Assembly (NCBI RefSeq): GCF_001186365.1
Contig: NZ_LDTZ01000014.1
Span: 1 to 64,000, forward strand
Direction: 5' to 3'
Source: Gordonia jacobaea
GTDB taxonomy: Bacteria; Actinomycetota; Actinomycetes; Mycobacteriales; Mycobacteriaceae
DNA length: 64,000 bases
The translations under genes and the position numbers were made by a program. Within the stretch, counting starts at the first letter, position 1. Every line of letters begins with the position of its first letter. Positions 1-10,690 of this stretch are shown piece after piece. The notes beneath the pieces were generated by a model. It searched no databases. It saw nothing but the letters and a program-made list of their open reading frames with translations, and was not told the origin of the DNA.

Positions 1-959
1 ATCTCCGAGCCCTGATCCCAGGTGATCGAACGCCGAAGGTGTGCCGGCAACCCACCGATCGCCACCTGCAACGCAGCACGCAGGTCCTCACCGGTGCGTG
101 TGGTCGGCATATGCAGCAACATCACATACCGGGTCGAGCGTTCGACCAACGTGCCGATCTGTGAACGCCCGTCACGGCCCACGATGCAGTCACCTTCCCA
201 GTCACCGGGAACCGCACGCTCACCCACCTCGGGGGGACGATGAGCGATCAGCAACTCCCGCGGCACGATACTGGGGCCCGTCGTGGACGCGGTACGCGGT
301 TTACGCGCTGCCCGACCCGACCGCAACGACGCCTTGACCTGCTTTTTCATCTCCCCACGCGGGAACACATACAAAGCCTGATAGATCGCTTCATGACTGA
401 TGCGCATGCCCTCATCCTCCGGGAAATCACGCACCAGCCGAGCGCTGATCTGTTGCGGCGACCAGTACTCGTCACCACTGAGTTTGTCCCACACATACGC
501 GCGTAACCGATCATTGTCCTCCAGCTTGCGCAACTTCGGTCGCGCCCGCCGACGCTGCGCGCTGCGATGGGCGTAGGCCGCCCCATACGGGCGGTGCACA
601 GCCCGGTTACGCCGCAACTCACGACTGATCGTCGACGGGGAACGCTGCAGATCACGCGCGATCTCGCGGACCCCAAGACCCGCAGCAGTCTTGTGCGCGA
701 CCAGATCACGCTCCTGCGCCGACAAATACCGTGACTGCGGACCAGGCCCCTGTTCATCCACTGCGCTCGGCCGGGCAACTCGAGGGATCACTCCTCCATG
801 TTTGGCCACCAACCGGTAACCCAACCGAGAAGAGAACCCCGCGCGTCGCGCCGCCAACGCCGTGGGCAAACCCTCCCGCCGCGCCTGCCAAACTCCCACA
901 CCGCCAACGGCGGCATCGACTGACCACGCCTCAACACCCGCATCACACACCCCAATCAC
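1..959 (-). CDS. IS30-family transposase, 3' part missing at window edge
   Basis: Reading the minus strand from a GTG at 959 gives an open frame of about 319 codons that runs off the left end. The N-terminal part holds two helix-turn-helix-like regions (GLPTALAARRAGFSSR, then VREIARDLQRSPSTISREL), the pattern IS30 transposases use to bind terminal repeats. An IS30-type catalytic core follows: GDWEGDCIVG carries the first Asp and TWDQGSEM, at the very edge, the second. The third catalytic residue (Glu) must lie outside the window. A TGA directly precedes the GTG in frame, so the start cannot be further upstream, although an internal start is possible. The element would catalyse its own transposition. 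Its right terminus should lie between about 963 and 1020, but I cannot fix it without the other end. Confidence 0.85.
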   Translation of the reverse strand, partial: MIGVCDAGVEAWSVDAAVGGVGVWQARREGLPTALAARRAGFSSRLGYRLVAKHGGVIPRVARPSAVDEQGPGPQSRYLSAQERDLVAHKTAAGLGVREIARDLQRSPSTISRELRRNRAVHRPYGAAYAHRSAQRRRARPKLRKLEDNDRLRAYVWDKLSGDEYWSPQQISARLVRDFPEDEGMRISHEAIYQALYVFPRGEMKKQVKASLRSGRAARKPRTASTTGPSIVPRELLIAHRPPEVGERAVPGDWEGDCIVGRDGRSQIGTLVERSTRYVMLLHMPTTRTGEDLRAALQVAIGGLPAHLRRSITWDQGSE

Positions 960-1023
960 TCAGAGTGTTGCCATGTTCCCTTGAACCCGCCACGGTCTCG
1001 AGCGCACGGTGGGCAGGGCGCGG

Positions 1024-2073
1024 TCAGGACTCGGCGAGCAGCTCGCGGACGCGCGGGATCACCTGTGTCCCATAGAGTTCGACGCTGCGCATGAGGGCGG
1101 GGTGGGGGAGTGTGCCGTGCGAGTACTTCAGGTCGAACCGGCTCAGACCCAGCGCCTTCGCGGTGCGTGCGATCTTTTGCGCGACGGTTTCCGGTGATCC
1201 GACGTAGAGCGAACCGGCGGGTCCGGTCGACTGGTCGAACTCGATGCGCGTCGGTGGCGGCCAGCCGCGTTCGGCGCCGATGCGCCCGACGGTGACCCGG
1301 TAGTGCGGCCAGAGTTCGTCGCGCGCCTGCTCGTCGGTCTCGGCGATGTGCCCGGGGGAGTGGACGCCGACGGGAAGGTCGGTCGGCTTCTCGAGTTGTT
1401 CGAGGGCGCGACGGTAGAGATCGACGTACGGCGCGAAGCGCAGCGGGTCGCCACCGATGATCGCGAGCATCAACGGCAGCCCGTAACTTGCTGCACGGAC
1501 CACGGACTCGGGGCTGCCGCCCACGGCAATCCATGTCGGGAGCGGCGGATTCTCCAGCTCCGGATACACCGTCTGGTCGCGCAACGGTGGTCGCAGAGCA
1601 CCTTCCCAGGTCACCGGCTCACCCGTGCGCAACTCGGCGAACAGTGACAGCTTCTCGGTGAACAACTCCTCGTACTGATCGAGTTCGAACCCGAACAGCG
1701 GGAAGGATTCGGTGAAGGAGCCGCGGCCCAAGATGACCTCTGCGCGCCCGGACGAGATCGCGTCGACCGTCGAGAAGCGTTCGAACACCCGGATCGGGTC
1801 GTCGGAGCTGAGGACGGTGACTGCGGAGCCGAGTCGTATCCGCTCGGTGCGCGCGGCGATCGCGCCGAGGACGACGTCGGGCGCCGAGATCGCGTAGTCG
1901 TCGCGATGGTGTTCGCCGACCCCCAAGAAGTCGACACCGACCGAATCGGCGAGGACGGCTTGGTCGAGTACGTTGCGGATCGTCTGCGCGTACGAGATGG
2001 TGTCGCCGGAGTCGTCGACAGTGACGTCGCCGAACGTGTCGAGTCCGAGTTCGATGGTCAAATGTCTCATCAT
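1024..2073 (-). CDS. LLM class flavin-dependent oxidoreductase
   Basis: A 349-residue protein of the bacterial luciferase-like (LLM) TIM-barrel family, which uses reduced FMN or coenzyme F420 to oxidise or reduce small substrates. Family signatures are visible near the N-terminus (FLGVGEHHRDDYAISAPDVV), then TERIRLGSAVTVLSSDDPIRV, and a glycine-rich phosphate-binding segment (GRAEVILGRGSF). The length is normal. It resembles the Atu2307-like subgroup, whose substrates are unknown. The start is taken at the tandem ATGs (2071-2073, 2068-2070). The IS30 element ends just downstream of its stop and does not disrupt it. It is transcribed alone, divergent from the SHOCT gene. Confidence 0.85.
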   Translation of the reverse strand: MMRHLTIELGLDTFGDVTVDDSGDTISYAQTIRNVLDQAVLADSVGVDFLGVGEHHRDDYAISAPDVVLGAIAARTERIRLGSAVTVLSSDDPIRVFERFSTVDAISSGRAEVILGRGSFTESFPLFGFELDQYEELFTEKLSLFAELRTGEPVTWEGALRPPLRDQTVYPELENPPLPTWIAVGGSPESVVRAASYGLPLMLAIIGGDPLRFAPYVDLYRRALEQLEKPTDLPVGVHSPGHIAETDEQARDELWPHYRVTVGRIGAERGWPPPTRIEFDQSTGPAGSLYVGSPETVAQKIARTAKALGLSRFDLKYSHGTLPHPALMRSVELYGTQVIPRVRELLAES

Positions 2074-2218
2074 GCCGGACCTGCCTAATGGCCCGGGTGA
2101 GTGAAAGACATTTTGTGGAATTGGTGAATCCGCAGCTCGCGCTTACAGCGCTCGGGATTGCATGTACCGTCATCCACGGCCAATAAGGCCGATTCCCGCC
2201 AAGCTAGGAGAAACCGAA

Positions 2219-2605
2219 ATGTGGGAAGGCTTCTGGAACTTCCTGTGGACGATGGTCGTGATCTTTGCGTTCGTCGCCTACCTGATCGTGTTGTGGTACA
2301 TCATCGCCGACCTCTTCCGTGACCATAAGTCTTCGGGGTGGGCGAAGGCGATCTGGGTCATCTGCCTGATCATTTTCCCGTACATCACGGCGATCGTGTA
2401 TCTGCTCGCCAAGGGCAAGGGTATGCAGGAGCGTGCGCAGGCAGCCGCCGCCGAGTACAAGAAGGCATCCGACACCTATATCCGTGACGTCGCAGGCACC
2501 TCGCCCGCACAACAGATCGCGGATGCAAAGTCGCTGCTCGACTCGGGAGCCATCACACCCGACGAGTTCGAGCACCTCAAGTCCAAGGCCCTCGCCTCGA
2601 GCTGA
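2219..2605 (+). CDS. Small two-TM membrane protein with C-terminal SHOCT domain
   Basis: The 128-residue protein starts at the ATG at 2219, which has AGGAG eight bases upstream; the longer frame from 2162 has no such site. Two hydrophobic segments (about residues 5-28 and 38-60) form a phospholipase-D-nuclease-N-terminal-like hairpin. A short helical linker rich in Ala and Lys follows, then a SHOCT motif (AKSLLDSGAITPDEFEHLKSK), a short domain often found at the C-termini of small membrane proteins and thought to mediate oligomerisation. The role is unknown; envelope-stress association is common for the family. It is monocistronic and followed by a strong hairpin terminator. Confidence 0.85.
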   Translation: MWEGFWNFLWTMVVIFAFVAYLIVLWYIIADLFRDHKSSGWAKAIWVICLIIFPYITAIVYLLAKGKGMQERAQAAAAEYKKASDTYIRDVAGTSPAQQIADAKSLLDSGAITPDEFEHLKSKALASS

Positions 2606-2622
2606 GTTTCGACGACACGCAG

Positions 2623-2655
2623 AAGTGCCCGCCCAGAACTCGGGGCGGGCACTTT
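2623..2655. terminator. Bidirectional hairpin terminator
   Basis: A perfect 12-bp stem (AAGTGCCCGCCC at 2623-2634 pairing with GGGCGGGCACTT at 2643-2654), 8-base loop, followed by T on the plus strand and preceded by A residues. It lies between two convergent genes ending at 2605 and 2693 and could serve both. Confidence 0.85.
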
Positions 2656-2692
2656 CGCGTGCACCACGCTGCTGTTCGAGAAGGCCGGCAGG

Positions 2693-3508
2693 CTACGTCG
2701 ATGACTCCGGCGTGACGGCGTCGCCGAAGGGATCGTCGGTGTGGCCGACGAGGTCGTTGACCGAGTCCAAGATGAGTGTGGGGCGGTAGGGATACTTCTC
2801 GACGGACTTGCGTGTGGAGATTCCGGTGAGCACCAGGATCGTCCGCATTCCCGATTCGAGGCCCGCGATGATGTCGGTGTCCATGCGGTCGCCGATCATC
2901 AGGGTGTTCTCCGAATGCGAGCCGAGGCGTCGTAGCGCCGACCGCATCATGATCGGATTGGGCTTGCCGACGTAATACGGCTCGCGGCCGGTCGCCTTGG
3001 AGATCATGGCGGCCACCGCGCCGGTCGCCGGGATCGAACCGTCGTGCGAGGGGCCTGTCACGTCGGGGTTGGTGGCGATGAACTTCGAACCGCGCTCGAT
3101 CATCCGAATTGCACTGGTGATCGCCTCGAACGAATACATGCGCGTCTCGCCGAGCACCACGTAGTCGGGATTGGTCTCCGTCGTCACGAACCCCTTCTCG
3201 TACAGCGGCGTGGTCAGCCCCGACTCGCCGATGACGAAGGCGGTGTCGCCCTGGTCCTGTGACGCGAGGAAGTCGGCCGTCGCCATTCCCGATGTCCAGA
3301 TCGATTCCTCGGGAATGTCGAGGCCGATCTGCAGCAATCTGGCGTGTTGGTCACGTGCCGTGCGGATCGAGTTGTTGGTGAGAACGGAAAAGGGAATGTC
3401 GTTGTTGCGCAATTCCGCGATGAATTCGTCTGCGCCGGGTACGAGGTGTTCCTCGTTCGTCAGCACGCCGTCCATGTCCATGAGAAACGTCCAGCCCATG
3501 ACTCTCAC
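2693..3508 (-). CDS. HAD superfamily IIA sugar-phosphatase-like hydrolase (NagD type)
   Basis: A 271-residue HAD-IIA phosphatase. Motif I is MDMDGVLT near residue 10 (nucleophile Asp and acid/base Asp), motif II is FSVLTNNS, the motif III lysine lies in YYVGKPNP, and motif IV is LMIGDRMDTDI. The type II cap between about residues 70 and 190 matches NagD-like phosphatases, which dephosphorylate small phosphorylated metabolites. The true substrate cannot be read from sequence. The acidic tail (DDPFGDAVTPESST) looks dispensable. The start is the ATG at 3508; another ATG three codons later is equally possible. It is on the same strand as, but 78 bases upstream of, the thiD stop codon's far side, so it is downstream of thiCD and could be a tail gene of that transcript. 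Confidence 0.85.
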   Translation of the reverse strand: MRVMGWTFLMDMDGVLTNEEHLVPGADEFIAELRNNDIPFSVLTNNSIRTARDQHARLLQIGLDIPEESIWTSGMATADFLASQDQGDTAFVIGESGLTTPLYEKGFVTTETNPDYVVLGETRMYSFEAITSAIRMIERGSKFIATNPDVTGPSHDGSIPATGAVAAMISKATGREPYYVGKPNPIMMRSALRRLGSHSENTLMIGDRMDTDIIAGLESGMRTILVLTGISTRKSVEKYPYRPTLILDSVNDLVGHTDDPFGDAVTPESST

Positions 3509-3586
3509 CCTACGGTGAGCTTCGTGATGTTTATCGCGAGATGTGGCGGACTGTTATTGGTCCGCTACTTCTCAGACGATTCCCGT

Positions 3587-6250
<2,664 letters not shown>

Positions 6251-6341
6251 CCCCGCGTTGATTCGGTTGTGTGCAGTTCACTCTACTGGCTTGCTGCTGT
6301 TGCGTCACGAAACCGGGGGTAGCCCAACGCGAGTTCCTAAC

Positions 6342-6360
6342 TTAGGATTGCCTTACCAAA
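6342..6360 (+). promoter_or_regulatory. Putative IdeR/DtxR-type iron box
   Basis: TTAGGATTGCCTTACCAAA matches the classical actinobacterial iron-box consensus TTAGGTTAGGCTAACCTAA closely on both half-sites (TTAGG and CCT-ACC). It sits about 50 bases before the ABC exporter ATPase ATG, where a repressor would block the promoter. An overlapping small palindrome CCTAACTTAGG (6337-6347) precedes it. The identification is by eye against the remembered consensus. Confidence 0.5.
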
Positions 6361-6410
6361 CAGACAGGGTGCTGTTCGAGCTCGCGACGATCCGGAAGGG
6401 TGCAACAGCG

Positions 6411-7373
6411 ATGACGTTGGTGGAGATCGTAGGTCTGCAGAAGGATTACGGGGAGGTGCACGCGCTTCGCGGAATCGACGTCGAGATCGCCGAGGGAGAG
6501 GTCCTCGGCCTGTTGGGTCCCAACGGCAGCGGCAAGACGACGACCGTCTCGATCCTCGCGACGCTGCAGCGTCCGACCGCCGGACGTGCACTCATCGCCG
6601 GACACGACGTCGTCGACGACGCGGCGAGGGTGCGCGAATTGATCTCTCTCACAGGGCAATACGCATCGCTGGACAACACCCTGTCCGCACGAGAGAACCT
6701 CGTCATGTTCGGAAGGCTCACCGGCCTGTCGTCGGCCGAGGCGAAGGGCTCCGTGGCACACGTGGCCGAGGCGTTCGGACTGAGCGAGTTCGTCGATCGT
6801 CGAGTGTCGGCGCTGTCGGGTGGCCAGCGCCGCCGGGTCGACATCGCGTGCGCACTCGTCACGCGCCCACGGGTGCTGTTCCTCGACGAACCGACAACCG
6901 GACTCGACCCGCGTAGCCGTGCCGCGGTGTGGGAAACGATCGCGGCGCTACGAACCGAGGGCATCACCGCGCTGCTCACGACGCAGTATCTCGAAGAGGC
7001 CGATCGTCTCGCCGACAACATCGTCATGCTCGATCACGGCTCAGTGGTCGCTCGCGGAACCCCCGAGCAGCTCAAACATCAAGCGGGATCGGCGATCTGC
7101 GAGATCACTCTGCTCGACGCAGCCGATGTGACGCGGGTGCGGACCGCGCTGGCCGACCACGAATTCCTCGACGCCGCGACGTCGGCGCAGTCGCGTCCGG
7201 TCCTCGTCGTCGAGGCGCCGGGAGAACTCGACACTGTCGTCGCCGTCGCGTCGACGCTGCGCGCCGAAGGGGTGGGCGTCTTCGACATCGCGCTACGCCG
7301 GCCGTCGCTCGACGAGGTGTTCCTGCAGTTGACCGACGAGAATCGCGCTGCCAGTGAGGAAGTCGTGCCATGA
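6411..7373 (+). CDS. ABC-2 exporter ATPase (daunorubicin-resistance DrrA type)
   Basis: A 320-residue ABC ATPase. Walker A is GPNGSGKTTT near residue 41, the Q-loop is SLTGQYASLD, the signature is LSGGQRRRVDIA, Walker B is VLFLDEPTTGLD and the switch region TTQYLEEAD. The C-terminal domain of about 100 residues after the nucleotide-binding domain is typical of DrrA-like ATPases that pair with ABC-2 permeases for drug or lipid export. The start is the ATG at 6411 with GGAAGGG upstream; an upstream in-frame extension from 6243 crosses the divergent thiC promoter and is unlikely. It overlaps the first permease by four bases. A probable iron box upstream suggests iron-dependent expression, so a siderophore or iron-stress role is possible. 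Confidence 0.88.
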   Translation: MTLVEIVGLQKDYGEVHALRGIDVEIAEGEVLGLLGPNGSGKTTTVSILATLQRPTAGRALIAGHDVVDDAARVRELISLTGQYASLDNTLSARENLVMFGRLTGLSSAEAKGSVAHVAEAFGLSEFVDRRVSALSGGQRRRVDIACALVTRPRVLFLDEPTTGLDPRSRAAVWETIAALRTEGITALLTTQYLEEADRLADNIVMLDHGSVVARGTPEQLKHQAGSAICEITLLDAADVTRVRTALADHEFLDAATSAQSRPVLVVEAPGELDTVVAVASTLRAEGVGVFDIALRRPSLDEVFLQLTDENRAASEEVVP

Positions 7374-8179
7374 CGATCTCCGCGGAGCGAACGGCGGTGC
7401 GTCGGGAAGCGGCGCCACGCACGTCGGTCGGCTGGTCGACGGCATACGCTGTGCTGACCAGGAGGAGTCTCGACTCGTCGATCCGCACCGGGTTGCTCTT
7501 CTTCGCGATCGGCTCGCCTATCGTGTTCTTCACCTGCTTCTACGTGCCACTGCACTCTCGCTTTGAACGCAGCGGCGTCGACTATGCGCAATACGTTGCG
7601 CCGCTGGTCATTCTGCAGGCCGCCATGTTTGTCGCCATCATTTCGTGTGAGATCGCGGGCGACGAGGCGACCGGCGGTATGCGGGAGCGGCTGAGTTCGC
7701 TGCCCATCTCTCGCCTGACGCCAGCGGCTGCGCGCATGACGAATGCTGTTGTGCGGATGTCTGTCTCGGCTGTATCGGTGTCGCTGTATGCGTGCGTGTT
7801 CGGCTTCAGGCTGCGCGGCAGCATCGTCGAATCGATCGGGTTCTTCGCGCTCGCAATCGTTTTCGCTCTCGCACTGAGCATGATGGCCGATGCTCTGGGT
7901 AGCGTCGCTACGCACGCCGAAAGCGTTGGGCAGATGCTGATGATTCCGCAACTGTTGCTCGTGATGTGTTCGACGGGCCTGGTGCCTGCCAATGCTTTTC
8001 CCGGGTGGATTGAGCCTGTCGTCCGCAATCAGCCCGTGTCGGTGTTCGCCGAGGCAATGCGCGCGCTCTCGACCGGTGCCGACGTCCAGACCGGGCCTGT
8101 CGTCGGGTGGAGCGTCGGACTGTTGGCCGTCGGAGCGCTGTGCTCGGCGCTGGCCGCACGAAAGGGGGAGCAGCGATGA
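7370..8179 (+). CDS. ABC-2 type transport permease, first subunit
   Basis: A 269-residue integral membrane protein with about six hydrophobic segments after a hydrophilic N-terminal tail of some 35 residues. The central part includes the ABC-2 permease signature region (GDEATGGMRERLSSLPISR) and a late GLVPANAFPGWIEPVVRNQPVSVFAEAMRAL segment typical of DrrB-like permeases. It overlaps the ATPase stop (ATGA) and the next permease start (ATGA), so the three genes form a single translational unit. It would form a heterodimeric channel with the following permease. Confidence 0.85.
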   Translation: MTISAERTAVRREAAPRTSVGWSTAYAVLTRRSLDSSIRTGLLFFAIGSPIVFFTCFYVPLHSRFERSGVDYAQYVAPLVILQAAMFVAIISCEIAGDEATGGMRERLSSLPISRLTPAAARMTNAVVRMSVSAVSVSLYACVFGFRLRGSIVESIGFFALAIVFALALSMMADALGSVATHAESVGQMLMIPQLLLVMCSTGLVPANAFPGWIEPVVRNQPVSVFAEAMRALSTGADVQTGPVVGWSVGLLAVGALCSALAARKGEQR

Positions 8180-9027
8180 GCGTCGACATCTCGCCACGCG
8201 GTGCAGAAGGGCGCGGTGCGGCAGGAGCAGCGGATCGCAGAGCAGTGGAACGCAGGGCAGTGGGGTGGGGCGTCGGGGCGCGGGTGCTCGCGTCGACGCT
8301 GCTGCGGACGTGGTCGCGCGACCCCGGCGTGCTCATTCAGGCAGTCGTCTTTCCCGCCTTCCTTCTCGCGATGTTCCAGCTCGTGCTCGGCCGGATCACC
8401 ACCGCCATCGGTGCCGGTCAGAGCATCTATGGCTACACCGGGCTCGTCGCGTTGGTCGGCGCGATGTTCGGCACGCTGATGACGGGCATCTACCTCGTGT
8501 CCGAGCGTGAGTCCGGGGTGCTCGGGAGGCTGTGGACGCTGCCGATTCCGCGGTCGAGTTTCCTGGCCGGCCGTGTGCTCGCAGAGATGGTCCGCACATT
8601 GCTGGGCACGGTCGTGCTGTTCGCGGTCGCGGCGCTCATGGGATTTCGGTTCACCCAAGGGTGGCTCGCCGGGATCGGCGCGGTCCTGGTGCCTGTGGTC
8701 TTCGGCATCGGATTCGTCTTCGTGGTCATCGCGATCGCGACTGTCGCGCAGAAGTCGGTCGTCGACCATCTCGGGGTTCTGTTCTTGCTGATGCTGTTCT
8801 TCAACACGGGATTCGCGCCGATCTCCGAGTACCCGGGATGGCTGCAGCCCATCGTGCGTTATCAGCCGATGAGCCCGGCGATCGACACCATGACCGGGTT
8901 GACCGAGGGCGGCCCGATTCTGGTTCCGTTCTGCCTCACCCTCGGATGGGCGGCGGCATTTGCGGTGGTCTTCGGCGTGCTCTCGATGCGTGGTTATCGG
9001 CGGGCCGTCGAACGTGGTGCCTCGTAG
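8176..9027 (+). CDS. ABC-2 type transport permease, second subunit
   Basis: A 283-residue membrane protein paralogous to its upstream neighbour: about six membrane spans, a mid-protein SERESGVLGRLWTLPIPRSS loop and the family-typical ISEYPGWLQPIVRYQPMSPAIDTM segment before the last spans. The ATG at 8176 overlaps the previous stop by four bases and is preferred over an upstream in-frame ATG at 8107 that lies inside the first permease. The first 30 residues are Arg/Ala/Gly rich and probably cytosolic. Completes a DrrA-B-C style exporter; the exported compound is unknown. Confidence 0.85.
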   Translation: MSVDISPRGAEGRGAAGAADRRAVERRAVGWGVGARVLASTLLRTWSRDPGVLIQAVVFPAFLLAMFQLVLGRITTAIGAGQSIYGYTGLVALVGAMFGTLMTGIYLVSERESGVLGRLWTLPIPRSSFLAGRVLAEMVRTLLGTVVLFAVAALMGFRFTQGWLAGIGAVLVPVVFGIGFVFVVIAIATVAQKSVVDHLGVLFLLMLFFNTGFAPISEYPGWLQPIVRYQPMSPAIDTMTGLTEGGPILVPFCLTLGWAAAFAVVFGVLSMRGYRRAVERGAS

Positions 9028-9248
9028 CGAGCCGTCGACTTCCTGTCACAGCCGGGTGAACCGCAGACGAACGTTTGCCGTGGATCTGTCTCGATACCGG
9101 CGATCTCGACTCAAAGTCCTTGAACCTACGCTCCCGCAGGTTACGATGTGACTGCGATCACACACCGTCGTGCCCGGAGGGACCGGACGCAGCAATCAGT
9201 GAGCTGTGTAGACGCTGCGAACGAGCCTGAAGAGGGGATGGACGAGCC

Positions 9249-9596
9249 ATGCATCGGAAGAATCATCAACGGCCGACTCAGTCGGCGCGGTCGATCCTGC
9301 AGCAGATAGCGCAGGTCGTGCACAACCCGACGCGTGACAGATTCGAGCTGTGGGTTGCCGGTGACCTGGTGGGTGTTCTCGGATACTCGAGCGAGACGGT
9401 CGACGGCGAGACAACACTGACCGTTCTCCACACGGTGCTCTACGACGAGTACACCGGTCACGGCCTCGGTACCGGCCTGACGCGCAGCGTGATCACCTAC
9501 GCCAGAAGCCAGGGCGCCCGGCTACGCCCGGTGTGCACCTTCACCAAGCACTATCTCGACGGCCATCCGGGGGTTGTTCCGCTCGCTCCCGCCTGA
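9249..9596 (+). CDS. Small GNAT-like N-acetyltransferase (YjdJ/Acetyltransf_CG type)
   Basis: A 115-residue single-domain protein of the compact GNAT-related family. The motif HTVLYDEYTGHGLGTGLTRSVI is the acetyl-CoA-binding loop and the downstream RLRPVCTFTKHYLDGHP matches the conserved 'C-x-F/Y...Y/H...HP' end seen in this family. Members are small proteins of uncertain substrate, often associated with stress genes. The ATG at 9249 follows GAGGGG at a suitable distance. It is convergent with the GlsB-like gene, separated by two hairpins. Confidence 0.8.
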   Translation: MHRKNHQRPTQSARSILQQIAQVVHNPTRDRFELWVAGDLVGVLGYSSETVDGETTLTVLHTVLYDEYTGHGLGTGLTRSVITYARSQGARLRPVCTFTKHYLDGHPGVVPLAPA

Positions 9597-9599
9597 GCG

Positions 9600-9642
9600 C
9601 CGCTCCCGAGAGCGGAGCCGGGCCTGCCCCCGCAGACCCGGC
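9600..9642. terminator. Two adjacent hairpins between convergent genes
   Basis: CCGCTC/GAGCGG (9600-9605, 9610-9615, loop CCGA) is followed by GCCGGGCCTGC/GCAGACCCGGC (9617-9627, 9632-9642, one C-A mismatch). They lie between genes ending at 9596 and 9666. There is no T tract, so this is a probable but not certain terminator. Confidence 0.55.
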
Positions 9643-9665
9643 CCGATGAACTCAGCGCCCAGACG

Positions 9666-9968
9666 TCAGCGCCTGCTCTGAACCACGCCAACGATCCACA
9701 GCAGGATCACCGCGCCGAGAACCGCGGTGAAGAGTGTGAACCACCAGCCGCCGGACGCGGTGTCGACGAAGAAGCTCAGCAGGAAGCCGCCGATCAGTGC
9801 GCCGATGATGCCGATGACGATGTTCATCAAGATGCCGGAGCCGCCGCCCTTGACGATCTTTCCGGCGATCCATCCGGCAATGGCGCCGATGATGATGTAG
9901 CCGATCCAGCCGACGCTTGTCGTCGTCGTCGATCTTGCGAGTACCTCGGTTGCAGCGAGAATTGTCAT
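9666..9968 (-). CDS. GlsB/YeaQ/YmgE family stress-response membrane protein
   Basis: A 100-residue protein with three hydrophobic segments. It has the family hallmark Gly-rich motif: GYIIIGAIAGWIAGKIVKG followed by GILMNIVIGIIGALIGGFL. These transglycosylase-associated-like small proteins respond to envelope or acid stress, but the biochemical role is unknown. The start at 9968 is favoured by GGGAG seven to eight bases upstream, rather than the longer frame beginning at 10019. It has its own promoter region (9969-10120), which holds only GC-rich imperfect repeats (GGTGGTCGTCAC twice). Confidence 0.9.
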   Translation of the reverse strand: MTILAATEVLARSTTTTSVGWIGYIIIGAIAGWIAGKIVKGGGSGILMNIVIGIIGALIGGFLLSFFVDTASGGWWFTLFTAVLGAVILLWIVGVVQSRR

Positions 9969-10120
9969 GACCGACTCCCTATTTAGTGGTTCCCCGTCTG
10001 TCTGCAGGGGTGCTGTCAACGTAACCCGGTGTGGCGCGGTGCAACAAGCGTTCCGTCACATGCGTGGCAGTGGGTCGTTTGCCTCAGAGTGGATGATCGT
10101 CCCCGACGGGGCGGTGGTCG

Positions 10121-10666
10121 TCACAGACGGGGTCGGTGGTCGTCACCGACGGTCACGACGGTGACTCCGGCTCGACGCCAGCGCGTGATCACATCGCGTC
10201 GTCGGCTTGCCGACGTTTCGAGAAGCGTGGCAAAGGTGCTGCGCGGCACGGCAACGTCGCGATAGTGGTCGCGGAACCGTAGCTGCGACGTCGCGAACCA
10301 GCCGAATGCCTCACGGTCGGCGGTCAGTAGGCGGTCGGCGTCGACGATGTCGGTGAGGTAGCCCGCGGGCTTGGAGGTGTGGTTGTCGGAGTCGTCGAGT
10401 TCGCGCATGCACTCGTCGAAGGCGTCGGCGTTGTGGCCGAAGTAGTCCGGAAAATCCCATGCGCGCGCATAGGTTTCGTAGAGACCGAGCAGGGTGGTCA
10501 TCGTTCTGCCGGTCACTTCTCGGAACTCGTACGACGACGGCGCGCTCGGTGGTCGGCTACCAACCCAGAGTCCGACGGCGGGCCCTTGTCGGGCTGCGTC
10601 GTCGAGGAAACGCGCTAGCGGAATACCGGTGTCGGAGATGTTGTCGCCTCCCGTGCTGGGTGTCAT
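10121..10666 (-). CDS. Barstar-family ribonuclease inhibitor
   Basis: A 181-residue protein, longer than Bacillus barstar (about 90). The recognisable core is at residues 60-91: LGLYETYARAWDFPDYFGHNADAFDECMREL, shown here in pieces as FPDYFGHNADAFDECM, the canonical helix 1-helix 2 motif that plugs the barnase active site. No signal peptide is present, so the inhibitor is cytoplasmic. It begins 24 bases after the stop of a barnase-like RNase gene, the expected toxin-then-inhibitor pairing. The N-terminal 45 residues and the C-terminal Arg-rich end are extra. Its function is to neutralise the RNase before export. Confidence 0.85.
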   Translation of the reverse strand: MTPSTGGDNISDTGIPLARFLDDAARQGPAVGLWVGSRPPSAPSSYEFREVTGRTMTTLLGLYETYARAWDFPDYFGHNADAFDECMRELDDSDNHTSKPAGYLTDIVDADRLLTADREAFGWFATSQLRFRDHYRDVAVPRSTFATLLETSASRRRDVITRWRRAGVTVVTVGDDHRPRL

Positions 10667-10690
10667 GGTTTGCGGCTCACAGGTTGGCGG

